Source: Bacillota bacterium
GTDB lineage: Bacteria; Bacillota; Clostridia; Christensenellales; CAG-138
Direction of reading: 5' to 3'
Length of the DNA: 64,000 bases
Assembly (NCBI GenBank): GCA_023390655.1
Contig: JAEWCL010000014.1
Location: 124,001-188,000 of the forward strand
In this document: piece by piece, positions 40,288-48,924 of the stretch
Numbering within the stretch: the first letter of the stretch is position 1
Layout: each line of letters opens with the position of its first letter
Notes under the pieces: model-generated
What the model was told of the DNA's origin: nothing
The model's input: the letters and a program-made list of their open reading frames with translations, nothing else
The model's database searches: none
Position numbers and translations under genes: made by a program

Positions 40288-42597
40288 ATGAGCGTAGGAA
40301 AAAGCGTTCCGCGCATAGACGCATTTGATAAAGTAACGGGCAGGGCAAAATACACCGACGATCTTGTGGAAAAAAATGCGCTGATTGCAAAGGTGCTGCA
40401 TTCCACCATCGCCAACGGCCTTGTTACGAAGATGGACATCAGCGAAGCGCTCAAGGTGCCCGGTGTTGTGAAACTCATCACCTGCTTTGACGTGCCTGAG
40501 CGTCCGTTCCCCGTAGCGGGGCATCCGTGGTCAACCGACCCGTCCCATCAGGACGTTGCGGATATGCTGCTTTTGAACAAGCGCGTGCGCCTGTATGGGG
40601 ATAACATTGCCGCCGTTGTTGCGGAGGACGAGGTCGCCGCTTCCCGCGCGCTCAAAGCTATCAAGGTTGAGTATGAGGAATACCCGGTGGTGACTGATCC
40701 CCTTGAATCGATGAAGGATGGCGTGCTGCAGCTGCATGAAGCGTACCCGAACAATATCCTTGCCCACACCGGCTCGGAAGAGGGCAATTTTGAAGAGGCC
40801 ATTCAGGAGGAAGGGCTCATTAAGGTAGAAGGCTGGTATGAGACGCCCATTGTCCAGCACTGCCACATCGAGCCGCCGATTTCCTATGCCTATATGGAAG
40901 GCAGCAAGATGACAGTCGTCTCCTCCACGCAAATTCCGCACATCACGCGGCGCGTGATCGGCCAGGCGCTGGGAATCCCCTGGGGCAGCGTGCGCGTCAT
41001 AAAGCCCTACCTCGGCGGCGGGTTCGGCAACAAGCAGGATGTTCTGTATGAACCCCTCAACGCCTATTTGTCCCAGCAGGTGGGCGGCAGGCTTGTAAAG
41101 CTGGAATTGACGCGCGAAGAGACGTTCTTCGCTACCCGTGTGCGCCATGCGATGAAAATCCACCTGACCACCTACGTCCGTCCGGACGGCAGGATTGTTG
41201 CGCGCAGCGCGCAGTATTTCTCCAACCAGGGCGCATACGCGTCGCACGGACACAGCATCTGCGCGAAGGCGATGTCCGGCTTTAAGCAGCTCTATAACGA
41301 TGAAAAAGCGAAAAAGGTGGAGGGCTACACAATATTCACCAACCTGCCTACGGCCGGTGCTATGCGCGGCTACGGCATCCCGCAGTCCATGTTTGCGGTG
41401 GAGAGCCACACGGACGATATTGCGAAAACCATCGGAATGGAACCGATGGCGTTCCGCAAACTCAATATGATGCCCGTTGGGTATTGCGATCCCTTCTCCA
41501 AGAACGTCAACTATTTTGACAGCTTCAACCAGTGCATGGAAAAGGGCAAGGAATACATCAAATGGGAAGAAAAGCGCAAGCTCTATGAAAACCAGACGGG
41601 GCCCATTCGCCGCGGCGTAGGCATGTCCATCTTTTGGTACAACACCGCCGTATGGCCGATTTCCCTTGAAGTCTCCTCCTGCCGCATGGTACTCAATCAG
41701 GACGGTTCCGTGCAGATTCAGCTTGCGGAAACCGAGATCGGCCAGGGTGCGGATACCGCGTTTGCACAGATGACGGCTGAGACGTTAGGCATCCCGTTTC
41801 AGGATGTGCATGTCGTGAGCACGCAGGATACGGATATTACCCCGTTCGGTACGGGCGCTTACGCGTCCCGCCAGACGTATGTCGGCGGCATGGCCGTCCG
41901 GCAGACGGCGGAACTGCTCAAGCGGAAGATCCTTGGCCACGCGCATGAGCTCTACCGCTTCCAGATCCTTGATCTTGATATTGCGGACGGCAACATTGTG
42001 CACAAATCCAACAACAACAAGGTGATTACCTCTCTAGGCAAGCTTGCGACGGAAGTGCTTTACAGCATGGTACACTCCGAGCATCTGACGGCGGAAAGCA
42101 CCTACCAGTGTAAGACCAACGCCTACAGCTTTGGGTGCACCTTCGCGGAGGTGGAGGTAGATATTCCCCTGGGCAAGGTAAAGCTTCTGGATATGGTCAA
42201 CGTGCATGACTGCGGCAAGCTCATCAATCCCCAGCTTGCGGAGGCGCAGGTACACGGCGGCATGAGCATGGCCATCGGCTTCGGCCTTGGCGAGCAGATG
42301 CTCTTTGATGAAAAAACAGGAAAGCCTTTAAACGACAACTTGCTCGACTATAAATTGTCCACGTTCATGGATCATCCACATCTGGAAGCGAAGTTTGTGG
42401 AAAACTATGAACCGACAAGCGCGTATGGCACGAAGGCGCTGGGCGAGCCGCCCACGGTTTCGGGCGCGCCCGCGATCCGCAACGCCGTATTGAACGCGAC
42501 CGGCGTTTCGGTGAACAAAATCCCGCTCACCCCGCACGTGCTCTTTCCTGCATTCCAGCAGGCGGGCCTTATTTCGCGCAAGGAAGGACGGAGCTAA
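40288..42597 (+). CDS. Molybdenum hydroxylase large (molybdopterin-binding) subunit, xanthine dehydrogenase family
   Basis: A 769-residue molybdopterin subunit of the xanthine dehydrogenase superfamily. Blocks are VPRIDAFDKVTGRAKYTDDL, VQHCHIEPPISYAY, KPYLGGGFGNKQDVL (cofactor loop), NLPTAGAMRGYGIPQS, AETEIGQGADTAFAQMTAET and, at the end, KALGEPPTVSGAPAIRNAVL, where the glutamate of GEPP is the expected catalytic base. GGAGGGTTGGCGT precedes ATG 40288. The FAD and [2Fe-2S] subunits follow with tight spacing, so it is a three-subunit enzyme. Substrate unknown: a purine or another N-heterocycle is plausible. The surrounding selenium genes suggest that this one too is a selenium-dependent hydroxylase. 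Confidence 0.9.
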   Translation: MSVGKSVPRIDAFDKVTGRAKYTDDLVEKNALIAKVLHSTIANGLVTKMDISEALKVPGVVKLITCFDVPERPFPVAGHPWSTDPSHQDVADMLLLNKRVRLYGDNIAAVVAEDEVAASRALKAIKVEYEEYPVVTDPLESMKDGVLQLHEAYPNNILAHTGSEEGNFEEAIQEEGLIKVEGWYETPIVQHCHIEPPISYAYMEGSKMTVVSSTQIPHITRRVIGQALGIPWGSVRVIKPYLGGGFGNKQDVLYEPLNAYLSQQVGGRLVKLELTREETFFATRVRHAMKIHLTTYVRPDGRIVARSAQYFSNQGAYASHGHSICAKAMSGFKQLYNDEKAKKVEGYTIFTNLPTAGAMRGYGIPQSMFAVESHTDDIAKTIGMEPMAFRKLNMMPVGYCDPFSKNVNYFDSFNQCMEKGKEYIKWEEKRKLYENQTGPIRRGVGMSIFWYNTAVWPISLEVSSCRMVLNQDGSVQIQLAETEIGQGADTAFAQMTAETLGIPFQDVHVVSTQDTDITPFGTGAYASRQTYVGGMAVRQTAELLKRKILGHAHELYRFQILDLDIADGNIVHKSNNNKVITSLGKLATEVLYSMVHSEHLTAESTYQCKTNAYSFGCTFAEVEVDIPLGKVKLLDMVNVHDCGKLINPQLAEAQVHGGMSMAIGFGLGEQMLFDEKTGKPLNDNLLDYKLSTFMDHPHLEAKFVENYEPTSAYGTKALGEPPTVSGAPAIRNAVLNATGVSVNKIPLTPHVLFPAFQQAGLISRKEGRS

Positions 42598-42602
42598 ACA
42601 GT

Positions 42603-43484
42603 ATGTACGATATCGAAGCATTATATGAGGCGACTTCCGTACCCCACGCCATTGAACTGCTCCAGCAGCATCCCGAGGCAAAGATCATTGCGGGCGGCAG
42701 CGACGTGCTGGTGCAGATCCGCGAAGGGCGCTTAGCAGGCGCAACGCTTGTGAGCATCCAGAGGCTTGATGAGCTGCGCGGTGTGACGATGGAAGAAGAC
42801 GGCACGCTCCGCATTCTTCCGTTGACGAGCTTTACGCACATCACCAAGCACCCGCTGATCCAGAAATACATCAATGTTCTTGGTGAAGCGGTCAACGAAG
42901 TGGGCGGCCCGCAGGTAAGGAACATCGGCACAATCGGCGGCAACACCTGCAACGGCGTCACAAGCGCCGATTCGGGCGCGACGCTGGTCGCCTGGGACGC
43001 CATTATGGAACTGACCGGCCCTGAGGGCGTACGTCAGCTCCCCATTCAGGAGTTTTACGTGAAGGCGGGCAAGGTAGCCTTGCAGCCTGCGGAACTTTTA
43101 ACGGCTATCCGCATCCCCCGGGAAAGCTACGAAAGCTGCAAGGGGAACTATATCAAGTATGCCATGCGAAACGCCATGGACATTGCCACCCTAGGCTGCT
43201 CCGTGAACGTGCGCCTGTCGGGGGATAAGAAGACGGTGGAGCGCATGCGCGTTGCGTTCGGCGTCGCGGGCCCCGTGCCCATGCGCGCGCCAAGCGCGGA
43301 GGCTGCGGCAAATGGAAAGCCCGTCTCCATGGAAACCGTGGAAGCCGCCGGAACCGCGTCGCTTCTTGACGTCAACCCGCGCACGAGCTGGCGCGCCAGC
43401 AAGGAGCTGCGCCTGCAACTGGTAGAGGAATTGACCAAGCGCGCGTTTATCCGCGCCATTGAGCTTGCGGGAGGTACGCTATGA
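42603..43484 (+). CDS. Molybdenum hydroxylase FAD-binding subunit
   Basis: A 293-residue FAD subunit of the CoxM/XdhB type. The FAD pyrophosphate-binding motifs are IIAGGSDVLVQIREGR and NIGTIGGNTCNGVTSAD (TIGGN). The C-terminal CO-dehydrogenase-flavoprotein-like domain includes MRVAFGVAGPVPMRAPSAEA. It starts 5 bases after the large subunit and overlaps the next gene by 4 bases (ATGA). It passes electrons from the iron-sulfur subunit to NAD+ or another acceptor. Confidence 0.92.
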   Translation: MYDIEALYEATSVPHAIELLQQHPEAKIIAGGSDVLVQIREGRLAGATLVSIQRLDELRGVTMEEDGTLRILPLTSFTHITKHPLIQKYINVLGEAVNEVGGPQVRNIGTIGGNTCNGVTSADSGATLVAWDAIMELTGPEGVRQLPIQEFYVKAGKVALQPAELLTAIRIPRESYESCKGNYIKYAMRNAMDIATLGCSVNVRLSGDKKTVERMRVAFGVAGPVPMRAPSAEAAANGKPVSMETVEAAGTASLLDVNPRTSWRASKELRLQLVEELTKRAFIRAIELAGGTL

Positions 43485-43972
43485 AACAGATGCAATTGGT
43501 GCGCTGTACCATAAACGGCAAAGAAGTGGCCAATTATGTGGATGTGCGCGCTTCGCTTACGGATATGCTGCGCAATGAATACCGGCTGACCAGCGTGAAA
43601 AAGGGTTGCGAAGTCGGCGAATGCGGCGCGTGCAACGTCATCATCGATGGCGAGTGCTTCAACTCCTGCATTTATCTCGCGGTCTGGGCGGAAGGCAAGA
43701 GTATCCGCACGCTGGAGAGCCTGTTGGGCCCCAATGGCGAGCTTGCGGATATCCAGCAGGCGTTTATTGAAGAAGGCGCCGTCCAGTGCGGTTTCTGCAC
43801 GCCCGGCTTTATCATGACGGCTGTGGAGATTTTAGAATCCGGCCACGAGTATACGCGCGATGAACTCAGAAAGCTGCTTGCCGGCCATCTTTGCCGGTGC
43901 ACGGGATATGAAAATATCCTGAACGCCGTGGAAAAGACCATGAAGCAGCGGCTTGCGGCGGCAAAGGCATAA
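43481..43972 (+). CDS. Molybdenum hydroxylase [2Fe-2S] subunit
   Basis: A 163-residue small subunit. The N-terminal plant-ferredoxin-like domain binds a cluster through Cys43, 48, 51 and 63 (CEVGECGAC), and the C-terminal four-helix domain binds the second cluster through Cys103, 106, 138 and 140 (CGFCTPGF, CRCTGY). Length and spacing are typical of XdhC/CoxS proteins. The ATGA overlap with the FAD subunit shows co-translation. It carries electrons from the molybdenum centre to FAD. Confidence 0.94.
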   Translation: MKQMQLVRCTINGKEVANYVDVRASLTDMLRNEYRLTSVKKGCEVGECGACNVIIDGECFNSCIYLAVWAEGKSIRTLESLLGPNGELADIQQAFIEEGAVQCGFCTPGFIMTAVEILESGHEYTRDELRKLLAGHLCRCTGYENILNAVEKTMKQRLAAAKA

Positions 43973-43977
43973 GCGAT

Positions 43978-44265
43978 ATGCAGGAGCAACGCCTGTACCT
44001 GATCCTGCTTGAAAACAGCAAGCCATTGACGGGTGCGGCGATAGAGGGCCATGCGGCGCATCTGAGGGCGCTTGATGAAGCGGGCAGGCTTGTGGTTTGC
44101 GGCCCGTTCACAGATTATCCCGGCGGCATGGTGCTCATCCGTGCAGGTTCTCTGGAGGAGGCGCACGCCACCGCAAAAAACGATCCGTTTGTCAGCGGCG
44201 GGTACAAAACGTATTCCATCCGTACGCTCGGCTGGGCGAACAAAGAGAACAACTACGGAGTATGA
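43978..44265 (+). CDS. YCII-related (YciI-like) small protein
   Basis: A 95-residue single-domain protein of the YciI-like/YCII-related family with ferredoxin-like fold: GAAIEGHAAHLRALDEAGRL, VCGPFTDYPGGMVLIRAGS and KNDPFVSGGYKTYSIRTLGW. The conserved His and Asp residues of the putative active site are in EGHAAHL and KNDPF. It starts 5 bases after the [2Fe-2S] subunit, so it belongs to the hydroxylase operon. Activity is unknown; small lyase or dehydrochlorinase-like functions have been proposed for relatives. Confidence 0.82.
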   Translation: MQEQRLYLILLENSKPLTGAAIEGHAAHLRALDEAGRLVVCGPFTDYPGGMVLIRAGSLEEAHATAKNDPFVSGGYKTYSIRTLGWANKENNYGV

Positions 44266-44279
44266 TTATCATATAACAA

Positions 44280-44297
44280 GGGCGGCAATTGCCGCCC
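44280..44297. terminator. Bidirectional hairpin between the hydroxylase operon and the beta-lactamase-like gene
   Basis: GGGCGGCAATTGCCGCCC is a perfect 18-base palindrome between two convergent genes. There is no clear T-run. Confidence 0.5.
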
Positions 44298-44303
44298 TAA
44301 CGT

Positions 44304-45296
44304 TTACCCCAGTTGCTCGAGGAGCCTTCTATGTAATTTCCACACATGATCGGCGTAATTGCTCACCAGTACAATGCAAAGGGACGCGGCAGGATCATAG
44401 GAGGAGAAAAAACTCACGCCCGGGTCGGACCCTTGGATGTAGGGGATGCGGGTATCCTTGTGCAGCCAGGCCCCATATCCATACTGGCTTGTATGCGCCG
44501 CAACCTGCGGCGTTATCATGCGCATTGCGGTATCCGGCCGCAGCAGCGTTCCGTCAAAGAGTGCGTTCCAGAAGCGGCTTATATCCGCCACGGTTGTAAA
44601 TGCGCCTCCGGCGCCCGTGCCCTTTGCATCCACACTGTAGATGTTGGTATAGAATTCGCCTGTTGCTTCGTCAAAGAGGTAGGCATTGGCGCAGTTCTTC
44701 GGAAGCCGGTCCAATTCGTAATACCCGGTATCGCACATGCCTGCCGGACGGAACACAGCCTCGGACAGGAACGCGTCAAACGGCATGCGGGTGATCGCTT
44801 CAATAATTAGCCCCAGCATGACGTAGCCTGCGTTGTTGTATTGGAAGCGTTCTCCGGGGACATACGACATCGGCTTGTCCCAGAAGAGCGGCAGCAGGTC
44901 CTTGGAGGAACGAATGCTGTAATTCGGGATATCCTTCCAAAGCTCGCTGTAGTCCTGCATGACCGATTCGTCAAAATAATCCGGTATCCCGGAGGTGTGG
45001 GTCAAGAGCTGCCGTATTGTGATTGCAGGGTCAATGCAATGAAGCGGAAAGGGCAAGAGCTGCCCAAGCGTATCCGTTCCTTGCAGCCTGCCTTGTTCGA
45101 GAAGCTGGAGGATGGCTGTTGCAACAAACACTTTCCCGGCGGATGCGGTGGGGAACTTCGTATTCAGCGTGTTGGGGCGCCCGTTTGCAAGGTCGGCATC
45201 ACCCGAAGCATATGAAAAAAGTGCTTCTCCGCGCTGTGTAATCAGGATACAGCCGCGAAACGCAGGGTCGATGGACAGACGGTCATATCGAGTCAT
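44304..45296 (-). CDS. Serine hydrolase, beta-lactamase (class C)/D-aminopeptidase-like family
   Basis: A 330-residue serine hydrolase of the beta-lactamase class C/PBP family. The catalytic SxxK is in FPTASAGKVFVATAIL, the tyrosine motif is in ERFQYNNAGYVMLG (YNN), and the third-strand region is in QGSDPGVSFFSSYDP in place of the KTG motif. LTHTSGIPDYF and GTGAGGAFTTVADISRFWNA are also typical. No signal peptide is seen, so it is probably cytoplasmic. Likely an esterase or D-amino-acid/peptide hydrolase rather than an antibiotic resistance enzyme. ATG 45296 overlaps the end of the ModE-like gene, so both are one operon. Its relation to molybdenum enzymes is unclear. Confidence 0.83.
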   Translation of the reverse strand: MTRYDRLSIDPAFRGCILITQRGEALFSYASGDADLANGRPNTLNTKFPTASAGKVFVATAILQLLEQGRLQGTDTLGQLLPFPLHCIDPAITIRQLLTHTSGIPDYFDESVMQDYSELWKDIPNYSIRSSKDLLPLFWDKPMSYVPGERFQYNNAGYVMLGLIIEAITRMPFDAFLSEAVFRPAGMCDTGYYELDRLPKNCANAYLFDEATGEFYTNIYSVDAKGTGAGGAFTTVADISRFWNALFDGTLLRPDTAMRMITPQVAAHTSQYGYGAWLHKDTRIPYIQGSDPGVSFFSSYDPAASLCIVLVSNYADHVWKLHRRLLEQLG

Positions 45297-45660
45297 GTCC
45301 GTTGCCTGCCTCCCGCGCGCCAAACCGCTCGTCAAAGAGCTTTTGGGCCGCCGCTTTCACATCCAGAACGTATTGCCTGTATGTCTCAAGCAGCGCGCTG
45401 CCTTCCTCGGTGAGCACAGCGCCGCCGCCGTGCTGGCCGCCGGTGGTGCTCAGAAGCAGCTTGAAGCCAAGCGCGTCCTCGCTCTCCTTTACAATTTTCC
45501 ACGCCTTGGAATACGCCATATTCATGGATATGGCGGCGGAGCGCAGCGAGCGCATGTCCCGGACACGGGAAAGTAGCTCCGCAATGCCGGGGCCGAAGCA
45601 TTTTTCATCCGTGTACAGCCGTACGGAAAGTACGGGATGCATCTGTTTTTGCTTGCTCAT
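45283..45660 (-). CDS. ModE-like winged-helix regulator (LysR-type N-terminal domain only)
   Basis: A 125-residue protein consisting of the ModE N-terminal winged helix: HPVLSVRLYTDEKCFGPGIA, then LLSRVRDMRSLRSAAISMNM, AYSKAWKIVKESEDALGFKL and TTGGQHGGGAVLTEEGSALL, which matches the TxGGxxGGGxxLT signature of ModE. The molybdate-binding domain is absent, as in many short ModE-like proteins. It is transcribed divergently from yqeC with only 88 bases between, and therefore is a candidate regulator of the selenium hydroxylase accessory genes. The ATG at 45660 has no strong ribosome site. Confidence 0.87.
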   Translation of the reverse strand: MSKQKQMHPVLSVRLYTDEKCFGPGIAELLSRVRDMRSLRSAAISMNMAYSKAWKIVKESEDALGFKLLLSTTGGQHGGGAVLTEEGSALLETYRQYVLDVKAAAQKLFDERFGAREAGNGHDSI

Positions 45661-45748
45661 ATTGTAGATTTTAATACGAATCCGGTCCGATTGACAAGCA
45701 GGATTTGCGGGTGCTATCCTGAAGTGAGAACAACGCATGGAGGAACAG

Positions 45749-46423
45749 GTGGGATTTTCGGAAGTTCTTCATATCACGCGCGGGGTCACGGCAATCATCG
45801 GCGGCGGGGGAAAAACCACGCTGATGCTGCGCCTTGCCGCGGAGCTCTTGGGAAAGGGCAGCGTCATCATCTGCGCCACGGCGAAAATGTTTCCGCCACA
45901 GGGAATACAAACGCTGCTTGCTCCAACGGAACAGGAAATCGCTTACGCGCTGCAGGCGCAAAGCCTGATCTGCGTGGGAAACAAAACTCCGGAAGAAAAG
46001 CTGACGCTGCCGCTCTCAGACATTCCCATGCTGGTGCGCCAGGCCGATTATGTGCTGTGCGAGGCGGACGGCTCCAAGGGCAGGCCATTAAAGGCGCATG
46101 CGCAAAACGAGCCCGTGATTCCGCCCGAAGCAAACAAAACCATACTGGTGATGGGGATTGACGGCATCGGAGCACCGGTTGTTACAGCGGCGCACCGGCC
46201 GGAACTGTACGCAAGGCTCCTCAATGTGGGGCTTTACCATACTGTGACGCCGCTTGATGCGGCAAATGTGGCGCGCATAGAAGCGTTGCATGACATTGTT
46301 TATATCAATAAAGTAGAAACGGGCGTGCAATGGGACGCTGCAAGGGACGCGGCAAGATATCTTGGCTGCCCGGTTGCTGCGGGCGCGCTGCATACGGAAG
46401 GAGCACCATGCTTGTTGTCATAA
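45749..46423 (+). CDS. yqeC: Selenium-dependent hydroxylase accessory protein YqeC
   Basis: A 224-residue P-loop protein of the YqeC family, restricted to selenium-dependent molybdenum hydroxylase loci. The nucleotide loop is AIIGGGGKTTLMLRLA, Walker B-like VLCEADGSKGRPLKAH, with VIPPEANKTILVMGIDGIG and NVARIEALHDIVYINKVE downstream. Its exact step is unknown; a role in maturation of the selenium-containing cofactor is inferred from its distribution. GTG 45749 is preferred as start (GGAGGAACAG directly before it); an ATG 12 bases upstream lacks a ribosome site. It overlaps the next gene by 16 bases. Confidence 0.88.
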   Translation: MGFSEVLHITRGVTAIIGGGGKTTLMLRLAAELLGKGSVIICATAKMFPPQGIQTLLAPTEQEIAYALQAQSLICVGNKTPEEKLTLPLSDIPMLVRQADYVLCEADGSKGRPLKAHAQNEPVIPPEANKTILVMGIDGIGAPVVTAAHRPELYARLLNVGLYHTVTPLDAANVARIEALHDIVYINKVETGVQWDAARDAARYLGCPVAAGALHTEGAPCLLS

Positions 46424-47211
46424 GGGGCGCGGGCGATATTGCCACCGGAATCGCGCTCCGGCTGTTTCACGCAAGGATGGACGTTGTGATGACGGACATT
46501 GCCCATCCCACCGCCATACGCAGATCGGTGAGTCTTTCCCGTGCCGTAACGGAGGGACGGGCTGTTGTGGAGGATGTAACCGCGGAGCTTGCAAAGGATT
46601 GCCGCGCGGCGCGGTTCATCATGCATTGCAGACGCATCGCGGTGCTTGTTGACCCCGATGCCGCCTGCATCCGGGAACTGCAGCCGGACGCTGTAGTGGA
46701 TGCGATTTTGGCAAAGCGCAATCTTGGCACTTCCCGCGCGGATGCGCCGGTCGTGATCGGCGTGGGGCCGGGCTTTACGGCGGGGGAGGACTGCCACGCG
46801 GTTATAGAGACACAGCGCGGGCATACGCTCGGGCGCGTATTGCTCACGGGTTCCGCATTGCCGGATACCGGCGCGCCCGGGAATATCGGCGGATATACGG
46901 TGGAGCGCATCCTGCGCGCGCCAAGGGACGGCGTATTCAAACAGGAGAAAGAGATCGGCGCGCTGGTGGCGGCGGGCGATACCGTAGGGTATGTCGGGGA
47001 TATGCCGGTTACGGCACAGATTGCGGGCGTACTGCGCGGCATATTACCGGACGGCACGCCGGTGTATGCGGGCATGAAAAGCGGGGATGTGGACCCGCGG
47101 GGAAAGGCGGAGCATTGCGACACGGCCTCGGATAAGGCGCTTGCAATTGGCGGCGGCGTGCTCGAAGCGATTCTCCGCCTGACGCCGCTCAAAGCAATCG
47201 GATTACGGTAA
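46408..47211 (+). CDS. yqeB: EF2563-family selenium-dependent molybdenum hydroxylase system protein (YqeB)
   Basis: A 267-residue protein of the EF2563/YqeB family, a marker of selenium-dependent molybdenum hydroxylase systems. It begins VVIRGAGDIATGIALRLFHA (Rossmann-like GxGDxxxG). Blocks are DAVVDAILAKRNLGTSRADA, VVIGVGPGFTAGEDCHAVIE, TGAPGNIGGYTVERILRAP and ALAIGGGVLEAIL. The family is distantly related to XdhC-like accessory proteins that insert or sulfurate the molybdenum cofactor, so handling of the selenated cofactor is a reasonable inference. AAGGAGCACC precedes the ATG within yqeC. selD follows after 9 bases. Confidence 0.9.
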   Translation: MLVVIRGAGDIATGIALRLFHARMDVVMTDIAHPTAIRRSVSLSRAVTEGRAVVEDVTAELAKDCRAARFIMHCRRIAVLVDPDAACIRELQPDAVVDAILAKRNLGTSRADAPVVIGVGPGFTAGEDCHAVIETQRGHTLGRVLLTGSALPDTGAPGNIGGYTVERILRAPRDGVFKQEKEIGALVAAGDTVGYVGDMPVTAQIAGVLRGILPDGTPVYAGMKSGDVDPRGKAEHCDTASDKALAIGGGVLEAILRLTPLKAIGLR

Positions 47212-47220
47212 GGAGAAACG

Positions 47221-48255
47221 ATGGAACAGGATATCAAACTCACAAAGCTTGCAAAATGCGCGGGCTGCGGCGCGAAGGTGGGCGCGGGCGTGCTTTCCCA
47301 ATTGCTTGAGGGTATAGCGGTTCATCATGACCCGAACCTGCTTGTCGGCTTTGACAAAAGCGACGACGCCTCCGTTTATAAGGTGAGCGATACGCTCGCC
47401 ATCGTGCAGACCGTGGACTTTTTTCCGCCCATTGAGGACGATCCGTACCTCTTCGGCCAGATCGCCGCGACAAACGCGCTTTCCGATATTTACGCCATGG
47501 GCGCGGAGCCGAAGCTCGCGCTCAACATCCTCTGTATCCCGGAGGACATGCCAAAGGACGCCGTACACCGGCTGCTGCGCGGGGGGTATGAAAAGGCGTA
47601 TGAGGCGGGGGCAATCATCACCGGGGGGCACAGCATATTGGATGATGAACCGAAGTACGGCCTTGCCGTGACCGGCTTTATCCACCCGGACAAGGTGCTC
47701 AAAAACAGCGGCGCAAAGCCGGGCGACGTGCTGCTCTTTACAAAGCCGCTTGGCATCGGCATCCTCACCACCGCCGCAAAGGCGGAGCTTGCGAGCGAAG
47801 CGGGCAAAGCCCTTGCGCGGACGCTGATGACAACGCTCAACAAAGCCGCGCGGGACGCGATGGTCAAATACCGAGTCCATGCCTGCACGGATGTGACGGG
47901 CTTTGGCATGCTGGGGCATCTCTATGAGATGGCGCAGGGGTCGGACGTGAGCGTGGAACTTGATACAAAGGGTATCAGCATCATTCCTGAAGCGTTGGAA
48001 TTTGCGAAGTATGGCATCCTGCCCGAAGGCATGTACCGCAACCGCACCTTTGCGCAATGCGCTGTGGAGGAAGGGGATGTTCCTTTGCATGTGCAGGACG
48101 CGCTCTATGATCCGCAGACGGCGGGCGGCCTTTTGATGGCGGTGCATCCTGACGATGCGGACGCCTTGTTTGAAGAATTGAGGGTGACTGTGCCCGCTGC
48201 GCAGCGTGTGGGCGTGGTAACCGCTTCGAGGGAAAAAAGAATTTATCTAAAATAA
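47221..48255 (+). CDS. selD: Selenide, water dikinase
   Basis: A 344-residue SelD. The N-terminal catalytic segment is LTKLAKCAGCGAKVGAGVL, with Cys13 and Cys16 and Lys19; the codon at the catalytic position is TGC, so it is cysteine and not selenocysteine. Downstream are VGFDKSDDASVYKVSDTLAI, QTVDFFPPIEDDPYLFGQIA, AATNALSDIYAMGA, ITGGHSILDDEPKYGLAVTG and CTDVTGFGMLGHLYEMA, all typical. It makes selenophosphate from selenide and ATP. It stands directly behind yqeC and yqeB. With no selA, selB or ybbB in the window, its product most likely feeds selenium to the molybdenum hydroxylases. Confidence 0.95.
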   Translation: MEQDIKLTKLAKCAGCGAKVGAGVLSQLLEGIAVHHDPNLLVGFDKSDDASVYKVSDTLAIVQTVDFFPPIEDDPYLFGQIAATNALSDIYAMGAEPKLALNILCIPEDMPKDAVHRLLRGGYEKAYEAGAIITGGHSILDDEPKYGLAVTGFIHPDKVLKNSGAKPGDVLLFTKPLGIGILTTAAKAELASEAGKALARTLMTTLNKAARDAMVKYRVHACTDVTGFGMLGHLYEMAQGSDVSVELDTKGISIIPEALEFAKYGILPEGMYRNRTFAQCAVEEGDVPLHVQDALYDPQTAGGLLMAVHPDDADALFEELRVTVPAAQRVGVVTASREKRIYLK

Positions 48256-48273
48256 TAATAAAATAAACATTGA

Positions 48274-48323
48274 ATTTATTGCATGGCTTGTTTCGGAAAT
48301 GATAAATAAATCATGCAATAAAT
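48274..48323. repeat. 12-base inverted repeat after selD
   Basis: ATTTATTGCATG (48274-48285) and CATGCAATAAAT (48312-48323) are perfect complements separated by 26 bases. The region is AT-rich. Could be a hairpin or a protein-binding site. Confidence 0.5.
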
Positions 48324-48364
48324 AATTGGATAAGAATTTAATTGAATTAAAATCGAAATTATTT

Positions 48365-48399
48365 TTTAACAAACGCCCTGTTCCGGCGCGTTTGTTAAA
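48365..48399 (+). terminator. Terminator of the yqeC-yqeB-selD operon
   Basis: TTTAACAAACGC (48365-48376) pairs with GCGTTTGTTAAA (48388-48399), followed by TAGGCTTTTAA. Confidence 0.65.
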
Positions 48400-48469
48400 T
48401 AGGCTTTTAATGCTTTTCGATAAGCTGAATAATTACAATTAAAATCATAAATCCCAGCGTGATTTTCAA

Positions 48470-48924
48470 TTAGAAAAGGATATAGGGACAGAACGAATTG
48501 TAAATGAATTTATGATTTTCTCTAATTCTTGCTTTGACATGATACATCCATAGGAATCCGACATCCTGTAGTAGATTACGATCGTAATCATTGCTTTCGG
48601 ATACAAGTGCTTCCGCCGGCGAAGGAAAATGTTCACTGGATGCGCCGGTCGTTAACTCGCAGAAATCAAAATTCGCAATGATATTGTTGTCTGCCTCAAG
48701 TGTAGCTGTTAAACCGGATTTGTGGTAACCCGGATACAGCCCTGATGGCAAATAGAGAGGGGCGATCGCCTCCCGTGCAATATCCAATGTTCCCGTTCGG
48801 CGGGGTCCAGTGAATTTTCCACCAGCAGCGTATCCGGTTTGTTTTCGGGAGCATTGCATGATGTAAAAAGCAGCATACATCCGATGATTGCTGCTGAAAA
48901 GAATGGCATATAACATCTTTCCAT
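48470..48924 (-). pseudogene. Frameshifted small lipoprotein gene
   Basis: The ATG at 48924 (AGAGGCATTTT upstream) begins a lipoprotein signal: MPFFSAAIIGCMLLFTSC with lipobox FTSC. That frame runs to AEREHWILHGRRSP and ends at 48709. A second frame, offset by one base, continues sensibly as EAIAPLYLPSGLYPGYHKSG, then LTATLEADNNIIANFDFCEL, SPAEALVSESNDYDRNLLQ and FLWMYHVKARI, ending at 48470. Both parts look like one protein of about 150 residues split by a single-base change near 48770-48785. I do not recognise the family. The gene lies in an AT-rich patch unlike its neighbours. It may be a pseudogene, a sequencing error or, less likely, programmed frameshifting. Confidence 0.6.

Noticed and set aside
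44304..45296. Antibiotic-resistance beta-lactamase
   Set aside because: No signal peptide and no KTG motif; it fits the broad serine hydrolase/esterase group instead.
36829..48255. In-frame TGA selenocysteine codons in the hydroxylase genes or selD
   Set aside because: All these genes are continuous without internal stops, and the SelD catalytic position is TGC (Cys).
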